Shown here in pieces: positions 1 through 12,952 of a DNA stretch of 64,000 bases. Source of the DNA: Siphonodentalium dalli (lineage: Eukaryota > Mollusca > Scaphopoda > Gadilida > Siphonodentaliidae); the NCBI GenBank assembly GCA_032622095.1, contig CP136061.1, positions 122,030,754 to 122,094,753 on the forward strand. The letters run 5' to 3'. Numbering within the stretch: position 1 is the stretch's first letter; the number at the start of each line of letters is the position of its first letter. Position numbers and translations under genes: made by a program. The notes under the pieces are model-generated. The model saw only the letters and a list, made by a program, of their open reading frames with translations, was not told the DNA's origin and did no database searches.

Positions 1-2633
1 TAGATTTTTAGACCCGCTTCAAAATGTGTATTCACCCTAAATATTGTAGCCTATTACAACAGCGGCAAGCGTAGATTCCTTTTCATTATGTGTCATTAAA
101 AAGTAGCAACACGATGCTAGTATTCTATCAGTTCATATTTCCATTCAAGGGAAGCAATTGTTTACAACATGACCTTTTGAACAAACTTTTGATTGCTCCC
201 AAAACATAGAAATTGTTATTTTAAGTATTCAATCGGCCTGTGGCAATGCTATAAAAGATTGTTATAACCAAATGAAAATATACGATTAATTTGGGGGAAT
301 TCAACTCTTCTTCAATCAACTATGGTATTGTAAAGGTAACTTTTAGGCCCTAATTATTAATTCACTAAAAAAAATTAAAAAAATTAACTGCCTTTTGAAA
401 ACATTGATGAAAATCTGGCAATTTATTGTGACCTTTAGTTAACTTATTCGTAGTAGCAACTCAGTATTTATATGATATTAGATCATGACTGGTCACCAAA
501 CCACTGGAAAGTGCTATTTGTAAATAGTTACTACATGTATTAGGAATATATTTCATTATTATATAAACTATATTCCAAAATTTACAATCATGTTTCTTCT
601 GTTTGATGGTCTACAAAATTGTCTTTTACACTTCTCGTATGATGAGAGAAAACTACAGCTGTTATGGTGAAACTGGAATATCTTCCAGATGTGAAATAGG
701 CATAATAATGTAGATTAAATATTATAAAAAACATATTGTTCAAATCACTAATTTACAGTTTTAAAAACTGTTTTGTTATGATCGGTGGAGTGAAATGAGC
801 CAGATGAAACATATGAAGATATCACACTTAAGTGGTATAAATTTGTCTACATGTGAAAATATTTCTCACATCAACTAAAATTCTACATGTTGATCAGCTG
901 ATTAGACAAGGGCTGTAATTCAAACTGACGCTCAATACAGAGAGAATATATGCCTTATAATCAAAGTTTGCTGAATGAAATAGAGGGTAATTTTGTATCA
1001 AATTCTGACTGGATATTCTTAACAGAAGAAAATATGACCTTCCCATCATACCTGTACATCAAATCTTTGAATATATGAGAACTGTCATCTTGGTGAAACT
1101 AGTCGATTTCTTGATATTTCGACACTCTGGTTGAAGCATCAGTTTTTGTATGCTTTTAGTGCAATCCTTTTCATTCAACATCTCTTTATCATATTAACAC
1201 AAACGATCGTACTAACATGACATCAACCTATTTCAAGTTTGTTTTTTATATATTTGTTTTATTTTTGCTTAATAGATCTGTTATGGTCAAATATGTACCC
1301 AAAAAGAGAGAACATATAATTACTGTTAACTGCATATTTGTATGTTGGCCCTCTGGAACAATTTTTTTTTTTTTTTTTTTAAACAATTTATGATGTGTGT
1401 GTCAAGTTGTGAGAACACACCTCTCGACATTCAGTGTTATGACATTAGTGATAATAACTATTTTCTGTCCGAATGTCCTATTGAGTAATAAGGCTTTTCA
1501 CTAATCTTTACTTTTTAATATATTTTTCAGAAATACCTCCTCAGTCAGGCGCGTTTCTACCTGCCTGTGAGCATATTGTCAGAGGGACAGAAATGTGCAG
1601 AATTTGAAGTTGCCTTAAGTGCCTAAGTTATATGGGCAGGATGTAGTCAAGACAACTTGTATCATGAAGCTACTTTCAGCGGTTTTGTTAATGAAATCAG
1701 TTTGAGGATTACCCAGAACTAAAATAAAACTGTGGCAGAGAGAGAGAGACACCCATGTGTGATTGTTAAAGTGATTTGAAACACTGTTTGGATTTTCAGG
1801 AAAATTCCTGGCAAATAAATTTGTTTACTTTCAAATTGCAACAAATAACGTCACAAGCTTTACATGTATCTCATAACATCAGTTCATTTTTTGCATGACT
1901 AAACCTTATCTCAGAACCCTATATTTTGGGCATCATGATACAAGTAATATTTCTGGTCAAGTTGTGTATATAAAATCTAATTTAGACAACAATTTTGAGC
2001 TACTCCATCAATAATGGACCAATCATTTGTTTTTTTTTATAGTTTTCTTATATAACACGTTGGCAATCAATTTTGACTACATCAGTAACCAATTAACTTT
2101 TATTATACTATTGTATTATCTATCATTATTTGTTATTTGTATAATTTTTACAAGCTTATACATCTTCCGGCCATGAACATATGGTGAATTTTGGAACTCA
2201 CCCACATATCAATAAAATTGCATCTCCATCCGTCATTAAATTGACTTTGATAATAAGCATAGTTGATGTATTTTTCAAACAGTTAGACTTCTGTTTCTTG
2301 CACTATTTTGGTATATTGGTTTTTACATATTTAACTTATTCACAATTTTTTACACAGTTTCTGTATGTTATTGTTACAGTAACACCTCTGACCACGACGT
2401 GGCCTTTAAACATCGCCCTCCTAGTCTTTCACAACTCGCATAGTGCCGGCACACATTTCTTGTGTTGCTTTGCCGCTTGTAATATTTCCCATCTGAATTT
2501 TCATTCATCATGATTGTTAATGCAATCTCAGTGTTCTATCATTTTTGCATGGATAGAAAGTTTTGGTAGGAGAAATCAATTAGGATATCATCTGCATCTT
2601 GCCAAGTCTACTGATACCAACAGCCATCACATA
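1..2633. other. AT-rich sequence without recognised genes
   Basis: Homopolymer T runs and scattered short ORFs only. The longest (2181-2513, plus strand) has no recognisable domain. I see no exon-like stretches, RNA genes or clear mobile-element ends. Confidence 0.6.
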
Positions 2634-2846
2634 CAGTAATGCCCTAAATAATCGACTCCTTAACCACAGCAGAATTATGGGTAACTTTTCAGGAATTAGT
2701 AGGAATTATAGCTTGTTGCCATTCATCGGAAAGCTCTCAGTGAGAGCTTTCTGATGAATGGCAATAAGCCATATTTCCGACTAAATCCTGAAAAGTTACC
2801 CATAATTCTGCTGTGGTTAAGGAATCGATTATTTAGGGCATTACTG
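2634..2846. mobile_element. Family A foldback MITE
   Basis: CAGTAATGCCCTAAATAATC at the left pairs with its reverse complement at the right. The whole ~213 bp is a near-perfect hairpin with a tiny loop near GAAAGCTCTCAGTGAGAGCT. TA lies on both sides, as expected for a TA target duplication, so a Tc1/mariner- or pogo-type mover is likely. Confidence 0.8.
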
Positions 2847-3287
2847 TATATCTGTTCATTTTTAAAGATGGTCTACGTGTATCTCTTTCGGGCCACAATT
2901 ACAACATAATTTTTATTAAACCTGTGAATAAAACGGACAAAACTGAAGATTGGGTATATTTCCTATATCAAAGGCATAATAAAGTGGTTTATTCCTGCAA
3001 AGTAGGATAAGATAATTTTATTTTCAATATACACCCATGGAAAGTACAATTACAAATAAATAGAAGACTAAGCATGTATATTGTTAGGGGTGATATAGTC
3101 AGTCATGACCATCTTACTATCACCCCAAGTATCTGAAGCGAAATGGCATTTTGCCTTCTGGAGTGTGCTAACAAGATTAGAGTTCTCAATCTCACTACAC
3201 TCCGAATGCGCCTGAAGTTTATTTATAAACTTACAGAGAGACATCAGATATTCACAAATTAAAGATGAATAATCTGATTAAATGCCC

Positions 3288-3690
3288 CTCAATTACTATT
3301 TATTTGGCTTCAAGGCTAAAAAATATTGGATTGGAGTCGAGGAACCCACCCATCAAAGCTCAGAGTTATTAGATACCAATTTTTGAAATTTATTTTTCAC
3401 CATCGTGACTTATTAGTGGCCTTGTAAAAAGTCGACGAGCCGACGGTCTCTGACCAAATTGCAGTTGAAGATGGATAACTCTAAAATCAAGTGGCTCTGG
3501 GTTGAACAAAATGTTGATAACTAACAGGTTTTGGGAAATTTTATACTATGTTGACTGTGGTTAGCATTATTTTTGCCGCAATTAATCGATTCTGATAACT
3601 GAAGCGGCATTTCAAAAAAAGTTGTTGTTGTTGGAATCTGATGATATGGGGACCATTGAATTAGATTGAGTTCCTTTAAAATTAGCTTTA
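3288..3690 (+). repeat. Dispersed repeat, copy 1 (pair at 37500-37965)
   Basis: Phrases such as TCGAGGAACCCACCCATCAA, ATCAAGTGGCT and TTAATCGATTCTGATAACTG recur in the same order and orientation at 37500-37965. No terminal repeats or coding sequence recognised. Confidence 0.7.
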
Positions 3691-3977
3691 TTATGGAAAC
3701 TTAACATGCTGCAATTCAAATACTGTAGTGCCTGACAGTATCTCGCTAGCTATCAGGTCTTGTCTATTAATCAGCAGTTGTTGTGATGGTATTTATTGTA
3801 GACTGCAAGGTGCATGATGTTTTAGAAAACTGATAGTTGAAGAAATGCCACTTCCTGTGTTGTGCACATATACATGTAGCTTATCTCTCGGTGCAAAATA
3901 AAACATTTTCAAAAGATCATTCTGTGTTTATCCTTGTTGATGTATATTCACATTGGGGCGGGAATTTCATGCACACA

Positions 3978-5200
3978 AGCCTGGGTTTAGTGTCTGACAT
4001 TTGCAGAATGAGATCCTCAGAGTGAATATAGTGGCGCTATCCTGCACGGCGGGTTAGCATAACTGAATTCACCATCTGGGTCCTCATTCGGCTCCCTTTA
4101 CCCAACAGAACGGCCCTGTGCCAATGCATTCTCTTATATATGCGAGTCGACCATAGGTCGCCTCGCATATATAAGAGAATGCATTGGCTTAACACATTTA
4201 AAATTGTTAAAGAATGTAAGAAAAAATGGTAAAAAGTGTTAAAAAAAGATTTTTTTTAGGCCAATGCATTCTCTTATATATGCGAGGCGACCTATGGTCG
4301 ACTCGCATATATAAGAGAATGCATTGGCACAGGGCATAACCGTAACAATCACAATGTGGTCAAGGAGCCGGTTCCAATGATATCCATATTTGTATGGTTC
4401 TATTGAGACAGACCGAAGATATTTTAGGCTGTTGAAGCTTTATTTGGCCGGTTTGTTGGGTAAAGGGTTAATAGGCCTCAACTGCTATGGGAGACCTCTC
4501 TGAGCAGATTGAAGCTCCCCAGGTGAAGTTGGTGTTCACCCATTAGTCACCTCGATTATGCAGTTTATTTTCTGCAAATTAGGCCATATAGAAACTGAAC
4601 GGAAAAAGTAACTACTAAAAACAATGTTAATTTTAGACAACATATACTTCCCTAAAGATGAGGCCTGACCAGAATGAGGTCCCCATAGGGTGAATTTGGC
4701 GATGCTTTCAGAATGAGGTCGCCACACTAAATCCAGACTTGCATACACATGTAAATGTATATCAGTCGCAATCAATTTGGAAAATTTATGGCATCACAAA
4801 TTTTATTGAGAAATTATCAGGTCAGAACAATAAAAGGAGGTTTAAAACCTGAATTATTAAAACTTTGAATGAACTTCTTAGAGGTCATGTGACCAGTTAA
4901 CAGGACTCATGTATGGTTTAATATGGGAGACAATATTAAAGTTGGTGATGTCCCCCCCCCCCAATTAGTCGCTGATTATGCATTTTATCTTCTGAAAATT
5001 AGGGCATAAAGAAACCAAACAGATGGGGGAGGAACTGTAAACAATTCTAATTTGAGATTAGATACAACCCAGAAGATGAGGCCTGAGCAGAATGAGGTTG
5101 CCAGAGGGTGAATTTGGTGGTGCTAGCCTACTATGGGGTATCATCACTAAATTTATCCTCGGGGGACCTCATTCTGTCAATACTATATCCAGGCTTGTTG
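3978..5200. mobile_element. Family D composite hairpin element, interrupted
   Basis: Starts CAAGCCTGGGTTTAGTGTCT and ends near CTATATCCAGGCTTG. Inside are inverted modules of the form GAATGAGGTCCCCAGAGGGT / ACCCTCTGGGGACCTCATTC and the linker CACCCATTAGTCACCTC. A separate TTAA-type foldback (4094-4467) is inserted in it. No coding capacity; class unknown. Confidence 0.65.
4094..4467. mobile_element. Family B double-hairpin element, piggyBac-like
   Basis: Ends CCCTTTACCCAACA / TGTTGGGTAAAGGG, followed by TTAA on the right. Inside, the palindrome CCAATGCATTCTCTTATATA...TATATAAGAGAATGCATTGG occurs twice, and the two copies are themselves inverted about a T-rich spacer. It has split a family D element, so it is younger than that host. 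Confidence 0.75.
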
Positions 5201-5636
5201 AACCTTCATCGATGCTTTAAACCTCAGAGTTTCAGCTCATTAACTCAACAACTTTAAATTTGTTTTTAACCAATTCAATCGATATTTGGCATACGTTTAT
5301 GATGCTTTGGTTAGATTCATGACTTCAACAATGTCAATAGATTTTCAAAACTCATGGAAGTATTTGGTGCAGTCATGACACTAAACCAGTTGAATATAGC
5401 AAATTTGGAACTTGTTTACAAGACTTCTGTTTAAGGGGGAGACGCCCATTTTGATTTTTGCATGAATCCTGCCTAAATTGGCAAGAGATATTCAACCAAA
5501 ATTATCTCTGGATCTATCTGGGGAAAAAAAAATCTGGAGTTTCTCAGCTTCGTTGTATATAGAATCTGAGCAATTATTAAAAGACGACCAACGCAATGGA
5601 TTTTAATACATTTGAGAGGTTGAAAATATTTGGGTT
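5201..5636. other. Unassigned intergenic sequence
   Basis: Nothing recognised; no exon-like ORF, no clear repeat ends. Confidence 0.5.
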
Positions 5637-6915
5637 TTTATGTTTACCCATACCATAGTATGGTAAACATAGTGTCGTTGCCCGGATTGACCACTCATCG
5701 TTCGTCTGTCTGTCTGTAGACACTTTACAAGTAATGCGATAACTCAAACATTTATTATCCGATGGGTTTGATCCGAGATTTTGTTGCAGAGTTATGGCCC
5801 TTTTTCAACTTAAAATTCACGCATTCTGCCATAACTCAAACATTTTTTATCTGATTGGAACCAAATTTGGTATGTGAGTTTCACAGCCCAAAATACAGAT
5901 CGAGTTCGAATATGGTTTTGATCTGATTAATTTTTAAAGGAGTTATGACCCTTTTTCGAAAAAAATTTGAAAATTTTTTTTTAATTTATTTTTAACTTTT
6001 ATAATAATAAAAAAAATGTCATTGACATTGTCATTTGTTTTCATTTAGATATTGATGATTATGATAAAAGTTGATAAAAAGATTTCCAATGGGTCCCTTT
6101 AATTTTTCGAAATAATTAAAAACAATTTTTTTTTTTTTAAGTTAAAAAAATTTGAAAACTAACACCATTATAACTCTGCCAAGGGTACCCCGAATCACCA
6201 CACCAAATTTGATTAAATCGGTCCAAAATCTTGTGTTATGTACTGGTAAATCTGTTTGGAGCAACATTAAATCCAATTCACCAATTGCCTTTGGACTACT
6301 ATTGATAAGGCTATATTATTTTCTGATGTCTCTTATGCCAATGTGCAAATAATCTGATAAAGAAGGCTATGGTATCTAATTTAAATAAAGATTCAACAAT
6401 AAACATCACATGATATTAACAGTAGACTTGGACATCTGTGCTGCAGAGTTATATCTTCAGATGGTCTGATATCATTATAATTGTTATTGGTTTAATAGAG
6501 AGGTCAGTGTTCAACATAAACAATTCCTGTGATATTTTGACAGCTCTGCTATATAATTGATATTAATGGGTCAGTGGTGAGGTTGCTTATCTGTATACTA
6601 GGACACATTATTATTGTAAACTTAAATTGGACTCTCTTAATCCAAGTATTCCATGTCCAGGTCACACCTACACATTTAACCCATGGGCTTGCTGGCTGTG
6701 GCGGTTTAGCATTACAGATCCTGTACCAGTGCATTCTCTTATATAAATGCCAGTGACCCATAAATTCCAATAATTTGTGTTATGTACATTTGTCTATAAT
6801 AGTACATAACAGTATACTCTATAATTCAACACCAAAACTCTCATTTATCCGATCATATTAAATTTTTATCGCCAAGGGATGGGTTAACATCTGCCGATCG
6901 TGATCGGCCTCTCGT
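5637..6915 (-). mobile_element. Pearl/Helentron-like non-autonomous element P1
   Basis: On the minus strand it begins AACGAGAGGCCGATCACGAT (short palindrome near the 5' end). It carries ATAACTC core units with GATCAAACCCATATTCGAAC, then a GACAGACGGACG-type microsatellite, and ends with the hairpin TACCATACTATGGTATGGGT followed by AAACATAAA. A nearly identical element in opposite orientation lies at 52375-53670. No transposase or Rep/helicase is present. Confidence 0.8.
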
Positions 6916-8683
6916 TTTTTTCTCCCTTTCGGTACCAACAACTGCTAAAATTAATAATTTCGCACAAAACTCCAATCCTCAAATAGCTCATTGTATTGGC
7001 TCTGAGAGGAGGCTTCATTTGTATTAAAATGTGGAGTTAGATTTTTAATGGTATACTGTAGCATCATGCCCCCCATATATTATAATGAAGAATAAAGCAG
7101 TCACAAATATTCCAGCCCAATTAAAACAAATGTTGATCCACTGGAATTAATTAAGCCATATTTTAAGGGGGGGGGGGGGATGAAGTGACCCCTTTTAAAG
7201 GGGGATTTCCATGCAAATCTCCAGGGCAAAAGTTATGAAGCAGTTGTCGTTGAACCAAAATCAGGTCACAGGTCCCTGTTTGACCCCACCCCCACTAATA
7301 CTTAATCCTTTAGTATTTTTGGGGTGGGATCAATTTTTGTTCTGGGGACCTGTGAATCGGGTATATCAAAACAGTTATAACATTTAACTGGCGGTTGCGC
7401 TAGGTAAATTATAGAATTTCCTATATAGTTTTGAGAATTTTTTTTTTTTCAGAAATAACACTCGACATACTTTTGAAAAAATCAATTATCAAATTCAAAA
7501 TAATTACACCAACATTATAATGGAACCAATTCGATCCAAACGTACCCATCAGATACATACCTATTGTTTTCAATATCACATCAAGTCAAGTCACACTCCA
7601 TAATCAGAAGTATAACTTATTTTTCTCTGCAGATTTGCATGGAAATCCCCATTGAAAATTGATCACCCCTTAAAACATAATTTCAATTTCTTCAAATAAT
7701 TGTGTCAGTTCAAAAGATGACCGCCATCTTGGATCCATGGCACGTAATGGCCTATGTCCCATGCATAAGGTATGATAGACTATCTCGTACGTACATGACG
7801 ACAGGGACATTTCTCTACCGGTATCTTCAGGGTGCATCTTTGCGAATGGTCCACAATTGAAAATTCAGCTGTCAAAATGGTTATTAGAATTTGAATTTGT
7901 TTATTAGCTCATAATAATAATCGTTATATTTAGCTATATAAAGTTGACAAGATGAGAATGAGAAACAAACACAAGTGAGAGTGAAGAATGAGTATAGATG
8001 AGTATATATATGAGTATTGAGTGTATATAGTTGATAATTGATTAGATGAGAATGAGAAACAAACACAAGTGAGAGTGAAGAATGAGTATAGATGGGTGAA
8101 AGATTTTTTTTTTTTTTAATATATAAAAGGTTGGAAAGGAAAAGTATTAGCAGCCTACTAATAGATTATTGTGTGCACCAATAATTAGTATTATATGACT
8201 TATATAAGGTATGGTCAAAAGAAGATATCAAATATTTGTCACATACATGTATGAAGTACATGTAAATGGCTTAATCACTTGAACTTGAATACTTAAATAG
8301 CAAAAAGCAGGTTCATATAAATACATTGATTGAATATTTTTGCACTGGATTTTAGTTAAATAGCTATTGAAAGGAAATGGCTAAATTAAATTCAATATTT
8401 GAATATCAAAAAGCAGGTGCATAGAAATGCATTAATTTATTGAATGAATATTATTTAAACTAAATTTCAGTTCAATAGTCACTAAAATGAAATTGAGAGG
8501 GGTTAATGATGGGTCAAATGGAACGATACAATTTGATGAATGATTCATGTCAGCAGCACCTGGGAAAATATAATTATGTAGGAATGATAATGAACAACAT
8601 AATCAGAAAATACATGCTTGTGTATATTACCACTTTCATGACTTATATTTGACCTCTTGTCCTTTAATATTGCACCTAGAAAC
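6916..8683. repeat. Inverted repeat 7150-7690 and a 94-bp tandem duplication near 7951
   Basis: ATTTCCATGCAAATCT at 7205-7220 is reversed at 7627-7642 within arms of about 60 bp, which suggests an old terminal-inverted-repeat element. GATGAGAATGAGAAACAAAC begins at 7951 and again at 8045. A further loose duplication around 8295 and 8405 shares AAAAAGCAGGT.CATA. No gene recognised. Confidence 0.5.
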
Positions 8684-8953
8684 TTAGTTACAACTGCATA
8701 TATCATACTCATTACAACTTAGAATTATCTTAAGTTTCTCGTTTTCCGGTAGAAAATAAAATCTATCAATAAAACTATTTAGAGCATCAAACATAACTGT
8801 TCTTGGTGAACTATACTTCTTACAATGCAATATGAGGTGGGCCTCATCTTCAATGCTGTTACAAATGTTACATTTTCTGTCATTAATGTCAGTTTTTTTC
8901 GGACGAGTATGTCTGCCAGTTTCAATGTGCAGAGAATGAGCACTTATTCTCAA
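8684..8953 (-). pseudogene. Non-LTR retrotransposon (LINE) C-terminal fragment
   Basis: An 89-codon minus-strand frame reads RISAHSLHIETGRHTRPK and CNICNSIEDEAHLILHCKKY. This matches the zinc-binding tail that follows the reverse-transcriptase domain in many animal LINEs (…LRIG.H.L.IE.GR…C..C…EDE.HF...C). The upstream RT and endonuclease regions are not seen next to it, so this is a truncated remnant. Confidence 0.7.
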
Positions 8954-9956
8954 TCTACAAAGTGTTTAGTTGTTTGCAGAAAGCGTGCAGGTCAGACAAC
9001 ATAATAGGTTGTAAACCTTAAAGTGCTCGCGCTGCAATTTAATGTCAGTAGACAGTTACGCGACAATCGTAAATATGTCGGAATCGCCAACACGAGATGT
9101 CCACAGGGACGAACCCTGGCTGGATAATCTCAAGTGAAGACGAAAACGCCACACGAAAGTCGACCTTACCGTCTGCCGCTTCCACGACGGAGCTGAAGAT
9201 TAGCTTACTTTATTGTAGACAACGTGAGACCAGAAAAGAAGCTAATCTGGAAAGAAAACTGGTATATCCCACGCATCCGAAAAGTTAGGGTTAGAGACTG
9301 ACGGAAAGCCAGAGCAATTCCGTCGTGAAAGGAAGGCTTGTGGCGGGAACCACGCTTATATAGAAACTTGTTATGTAAGAAGCGACATCTGGAGGTAAAA
9401 ATGGACCAATCATTCAACAAAAATGAAGCAGAAGACGTTATAAAATGAATACGCGTCGTTGAGCAGGACAACCGCGAACTCGGCACGCGCCCAATTTTAA
9501 AGGCATTGAGAGTTTAAATTGGTAATGTAGCAAAGAAAAGGGGTAAACAATTCTTGAACTGAATCAGTCCCATGTTGGAATGAGGCCGGGTAGAGTAATA
9601 CTACCGATCTAACTAACTTCAACTGTTCAACAACTCAAGATACCAATGCAAAACACCAAAACGTCACCATTGGCATTTTGCATGCATCACATGTATCCTT
9701 CCCCAAATGTTCCCAGTGGACCAGGTAAACCAGCCCCGAATTTAACCCCGTGCCCCTCCACAATAATAGACACAACATGGGAATTTTAACAAGGAAAATA
9801 ATTTTCAATGCATGTTAGGATGGATAACTCTATATACCATACGCGTTTGCTTATTAACATTAAAGATAACACACATTCTAGTCCAGGAGATATTGGTCTA
9901 CCTCTGCACCCCCCCCCCCCCCAGGACTCAACTTCACCCACCAATTTTTTTTCTTA
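8954..9956. other. Unassigned sequence with overlapping short ORFs
   Basis: GC content rises around 9050-9480. Frames on both strands are open for 60-90 codons (for example 9205-9486 minus), but none shows a known domain. It may be 5' LINE debris given the RT fragment beside it. A C-run lies near 9910. Confidence 0.35.
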
Positions 9957-10020
9957 ATGTCTCCCTCTAATTTTTTTCGGTTGTTAACAAGAAAAAAAAG
10001 TGGCCGCAGAGACTCCAGAC

Positions 10021-11100
10021 AAGATGGCGGCCATTTTTTTTATATGCACCAGGTCTCTTTGATCTCCGTTAAAGTAAAGATGATATCACATGCGGTCTTG
10101 ATTTCCGCTCGATTCGTTATGCTAATATACAACCCTTACAAATTAGCAAAAAATCCGACACCAGAATCCAATATGGCGGCCAAGATGGCCGCCGAAATGT
10201 GAAAATATGCTATTTTTCTGATATTTCACCACCTTTTGTTTGTCTCTGTGGGAAAATATTGGCATCTTGGCGTGATGTTATACATTTATCGTATAGAAGA
10301 GTCATTGGCGAACACATGGGGACCATAATATACATTCATTGTGGGATATTGTTGTCCGATATCACGTTTTCCCAAATGCCGGTATAATAGGTCAAAGCCG
10401 AATCGACGTTAATAAAGCGATGTAATGTTTCGAATCAATGAATGTTATTGCTATCATAACAACACCCATGCATATATATGTGCAGGAGATACTCGAGCTA
10501 GGATTCCTCTTATACCTGAGTTGAGAAATATTCACCCTAATCCAAGATGGCGGCCAAAATGGCCACCAGAAATAGAAAAATCGCCGAAAATCGCTGACAT
10601 GTGAGCATTATTGTTATGACAACTCCACGTCTGCTTGCTATTATGAGTTGGGAAAACTTAGGCGAAGAACATTCCTTGTACCATATCCGAATAAATGTCC
10701 CCAAAATAAAAAATGGCGCCCACAATGGCGGACAGATTTTGAAAAATCACCGAAATTCCCTCATATTCACATCATTGGGCATTATTGTCGAGACAACTCC
10801 ACCCATGCTTACAGTTGAGTTGGAATACTGAAGTGAAGTAAGTACCTTACATCTCATGCAAGAAATGGTTTTGCAAATCGAAGATGGCGGCCAAAATGGT
10901 GACCGAAATTTGAAAACACGTCTACATTTCTTTACTTTCTTATGATGGGCGTTATTGTTTCGCGATTTCTACCCACCATTGCATGTTGATGTGGAATATT
11001 GATATGAAGTATTCATTAGGGTTTGGCAATTGATACTCACAGCCAAGATGGCGGCCAAACTAGCGGCCAGAAATTGAAAAGAAGTCGATATTATCACATA
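10021..11100 (+). repeat. Degenerate ~165-170 bp tandem array with ATGGCGGC motifs
   Basis: Pairs of the form AAGATGGCGGCCAAAATGGC recur with ATGG at 10023, 10173, 10546, 10713, 10884 and 11048 (steps 150, 373, 167, 171, 164; the 373 looks like two units with one lost motif). Between the motifs, phrases such as TTATTGT..GACAACTCCAC also recur. The array is non-coding as far as I can see. Confidence 0.7.
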
Positions 11101-11110
11101 CTAATTTCAA

Positions 11111-11576
11111 CTTTTTGTTGGCAAACATGATATCGTGATTGGTATTTTTGTGAGTATTTATTGGTAATACACTAATTTGGATAACTAAGTCGACTTTTGG
11201 TGAATTATGTTGTTGTAACTGCATGGGTGATATGGGGGACGATCGAATCGGATTATATATCTTTAAGAGACTTCAGGTTTGATGACCTAATATTACCTTT
11301 TATCAAACAAAATTTAGCAATACCGGTATTCAAGTGTATCCGGTATTAAATAATGCCTTTCCTCCACCCGTAAAACTGACGACGTATACGTTGTATAATA
11401 TAGAAACGACCGAAACGACGTTAAACCTCAACCACAGGAGCTTGGAATTTGCCAAGCTCCTGTGCCTCAACAAACCAAACCAGATTCAATATAATTCGAT
11501 GTTAAAGGTACTCATTATGGCTTGGCCTCAAATTAATCCATGAACTGTTGTCGTGTTCTGGTTGACTGAGTATGAA
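11111..11576. other. Unassigned sequence with a SINE-tail-like phrase
   Basis: AACGACGTTAAACCTCAACC near 11412 resembles the 3' tail of molluscan tRNA-derived SINEs. It is followed by the palindrome AGGAGCTTGG...CCAAGCTCCT. No SINE head is recognisable upstream. Confidence 0.35.
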
Positions 11577-12158
11577 CAGGGACGTGGCTAGAGGGTTTCC
11601 ATTGAGGGGGGGGGGGGTGTCCACCTTTGGAAATTCCAACTGCACCCCCCCCCCCCCCTTAAATCAGAATCACATCAAACACAAGTTTTGCATAATTCCA
11701 TTTGCACCCCCTCCCCTTGTACCTCAGGCCTAATATCCTATATATTCATAAACCATATAAACCATAAATCTATATTCCCGGTATATTTTAACCTGAACAA
11801 TTGCATGAATCCTAACTCCAGACAAATGCACACGGCTACGGGCAAGAGACCGGGACACACCGGGCTGATCATGGTTGTTCGGCCCAGTGTGAGAAAATTA
11901 AAAAAACTGTACAAGAAAATCGCAAATCCTAGCATCCAGACTAACCTCAAGCCTTCATAGAGTTGGAAATTTCAAACCTGACACCCCCAATTAGGTTGGA
12001 AAATTTCCAACTGATGACAATTCCAATGACAATGTTGACCAAATGTATGACAATATTGTTTTCTTAAATTAACTAGCAGTTTTTGACTGGCCACAGGGGA
12101 GGGATCAGGACACAAGCTTTCCAAGTGTTGGAAAATCCCCCCTGTCGCCACGTCCCTG
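11577..12158. mobile_element. Non-autonomous hAT-like element with 8-bp target duplication
   Basis: Terminal inverted repeats CAGGGACGTGGC / GCCACGTCCCTG, flanked on both sides by AGTATGAA (11569-11576 and 12159-12166). The CAGGG terminus and 8-bp duplication are typical of hAT elements. The interior has C/G runs and no transposase. Confidence 0.88.
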
Positions 12159-12729
12159 AGTATGAAAATAGGTTGGCAAGTACATGTGCTAAATATTTAT
12201 ATATACGAATTTACACAGCACACTTTAAAAAAAAAATAAGACGTATACTGAGGAGACAGAAATTCATCTGCATGCAGTTATCAACTTTCGAAAAAAATAC
12301 GCTCTTAATTAGTATCGTATCAGGATAAAACAAAAAAGTATGTATATATAGCCCGTTCATATTTGTCAAGGATTTATTGAACTATTTTGATCGCCGGAAA
12401 GTGAACGCAAAGCAAACCGTGAGCCACTTTAAATATTTTTAGTATATAGTAAATCTTCGAGCCATAAAAGATTATGGGCTGACGTCGCAGTTGTGGACTT
12501 ATTTTAGTGTTAAATTAGCTATTATTATAGTGTTAATTAGCTAAAGTATGTTAACTATATAATATGTATAATTTGCACGAAATTGGTCTCTCGATGTCGA
12601 TGAAGCAAAATTCAACCGTTCTGCGACGTTATTCCGTCATGACTTTTTTGACCATATATAGTGTCTGTCTTTTCAACTACAAACCCGATACTATAATTCT
12701 AAATTACATTCACGACAACTAGCTCTTAA

Positions 12730-12948
12730 CCCTTTGAGTGCCAGGTCCGATTTTTGTATCAACCCATATACCCTGTGCCAATGCATTCTTTTATATATGC
12801 GAGTCGACCATAGGTCGCCTCGCATATATAAGAGAATGCATTGGCCTTTTTTTTCTTTCTTTTTTTTTTACAATTTTAATAATTTATTCTTAACAGACTT
12901 ATTTTGTAGGTTTAGGGCCGATGAGATCGGCCCCTGGCACTCAAAGGG
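12730..12948. mobile_element. TTAA-flanked foldback, hybrid of families B and C
   Basis: CCCTTTGAGTGCC / GGCACTCAAAGGG termini, TTAA on both sides. It carries the GGTCCGATTTTTGTATCAAC phrase of family C and the CCAATGCATTC hairpin of family B in one element, joining the two families. Confidence 0.82.
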
Positions 12949-12952
12949 TTAA

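Noticed and set aside
2181-2513. 110-codon plus-strand frame
   Set aside because: Low-complexity hydrophobic translation from T-rich DNA, no domain.
9097-9486. Opposed frames in a GC-richer patch
   Set aside because: No domain recognised; could be LINE 5' debris but not supportable as a gene.
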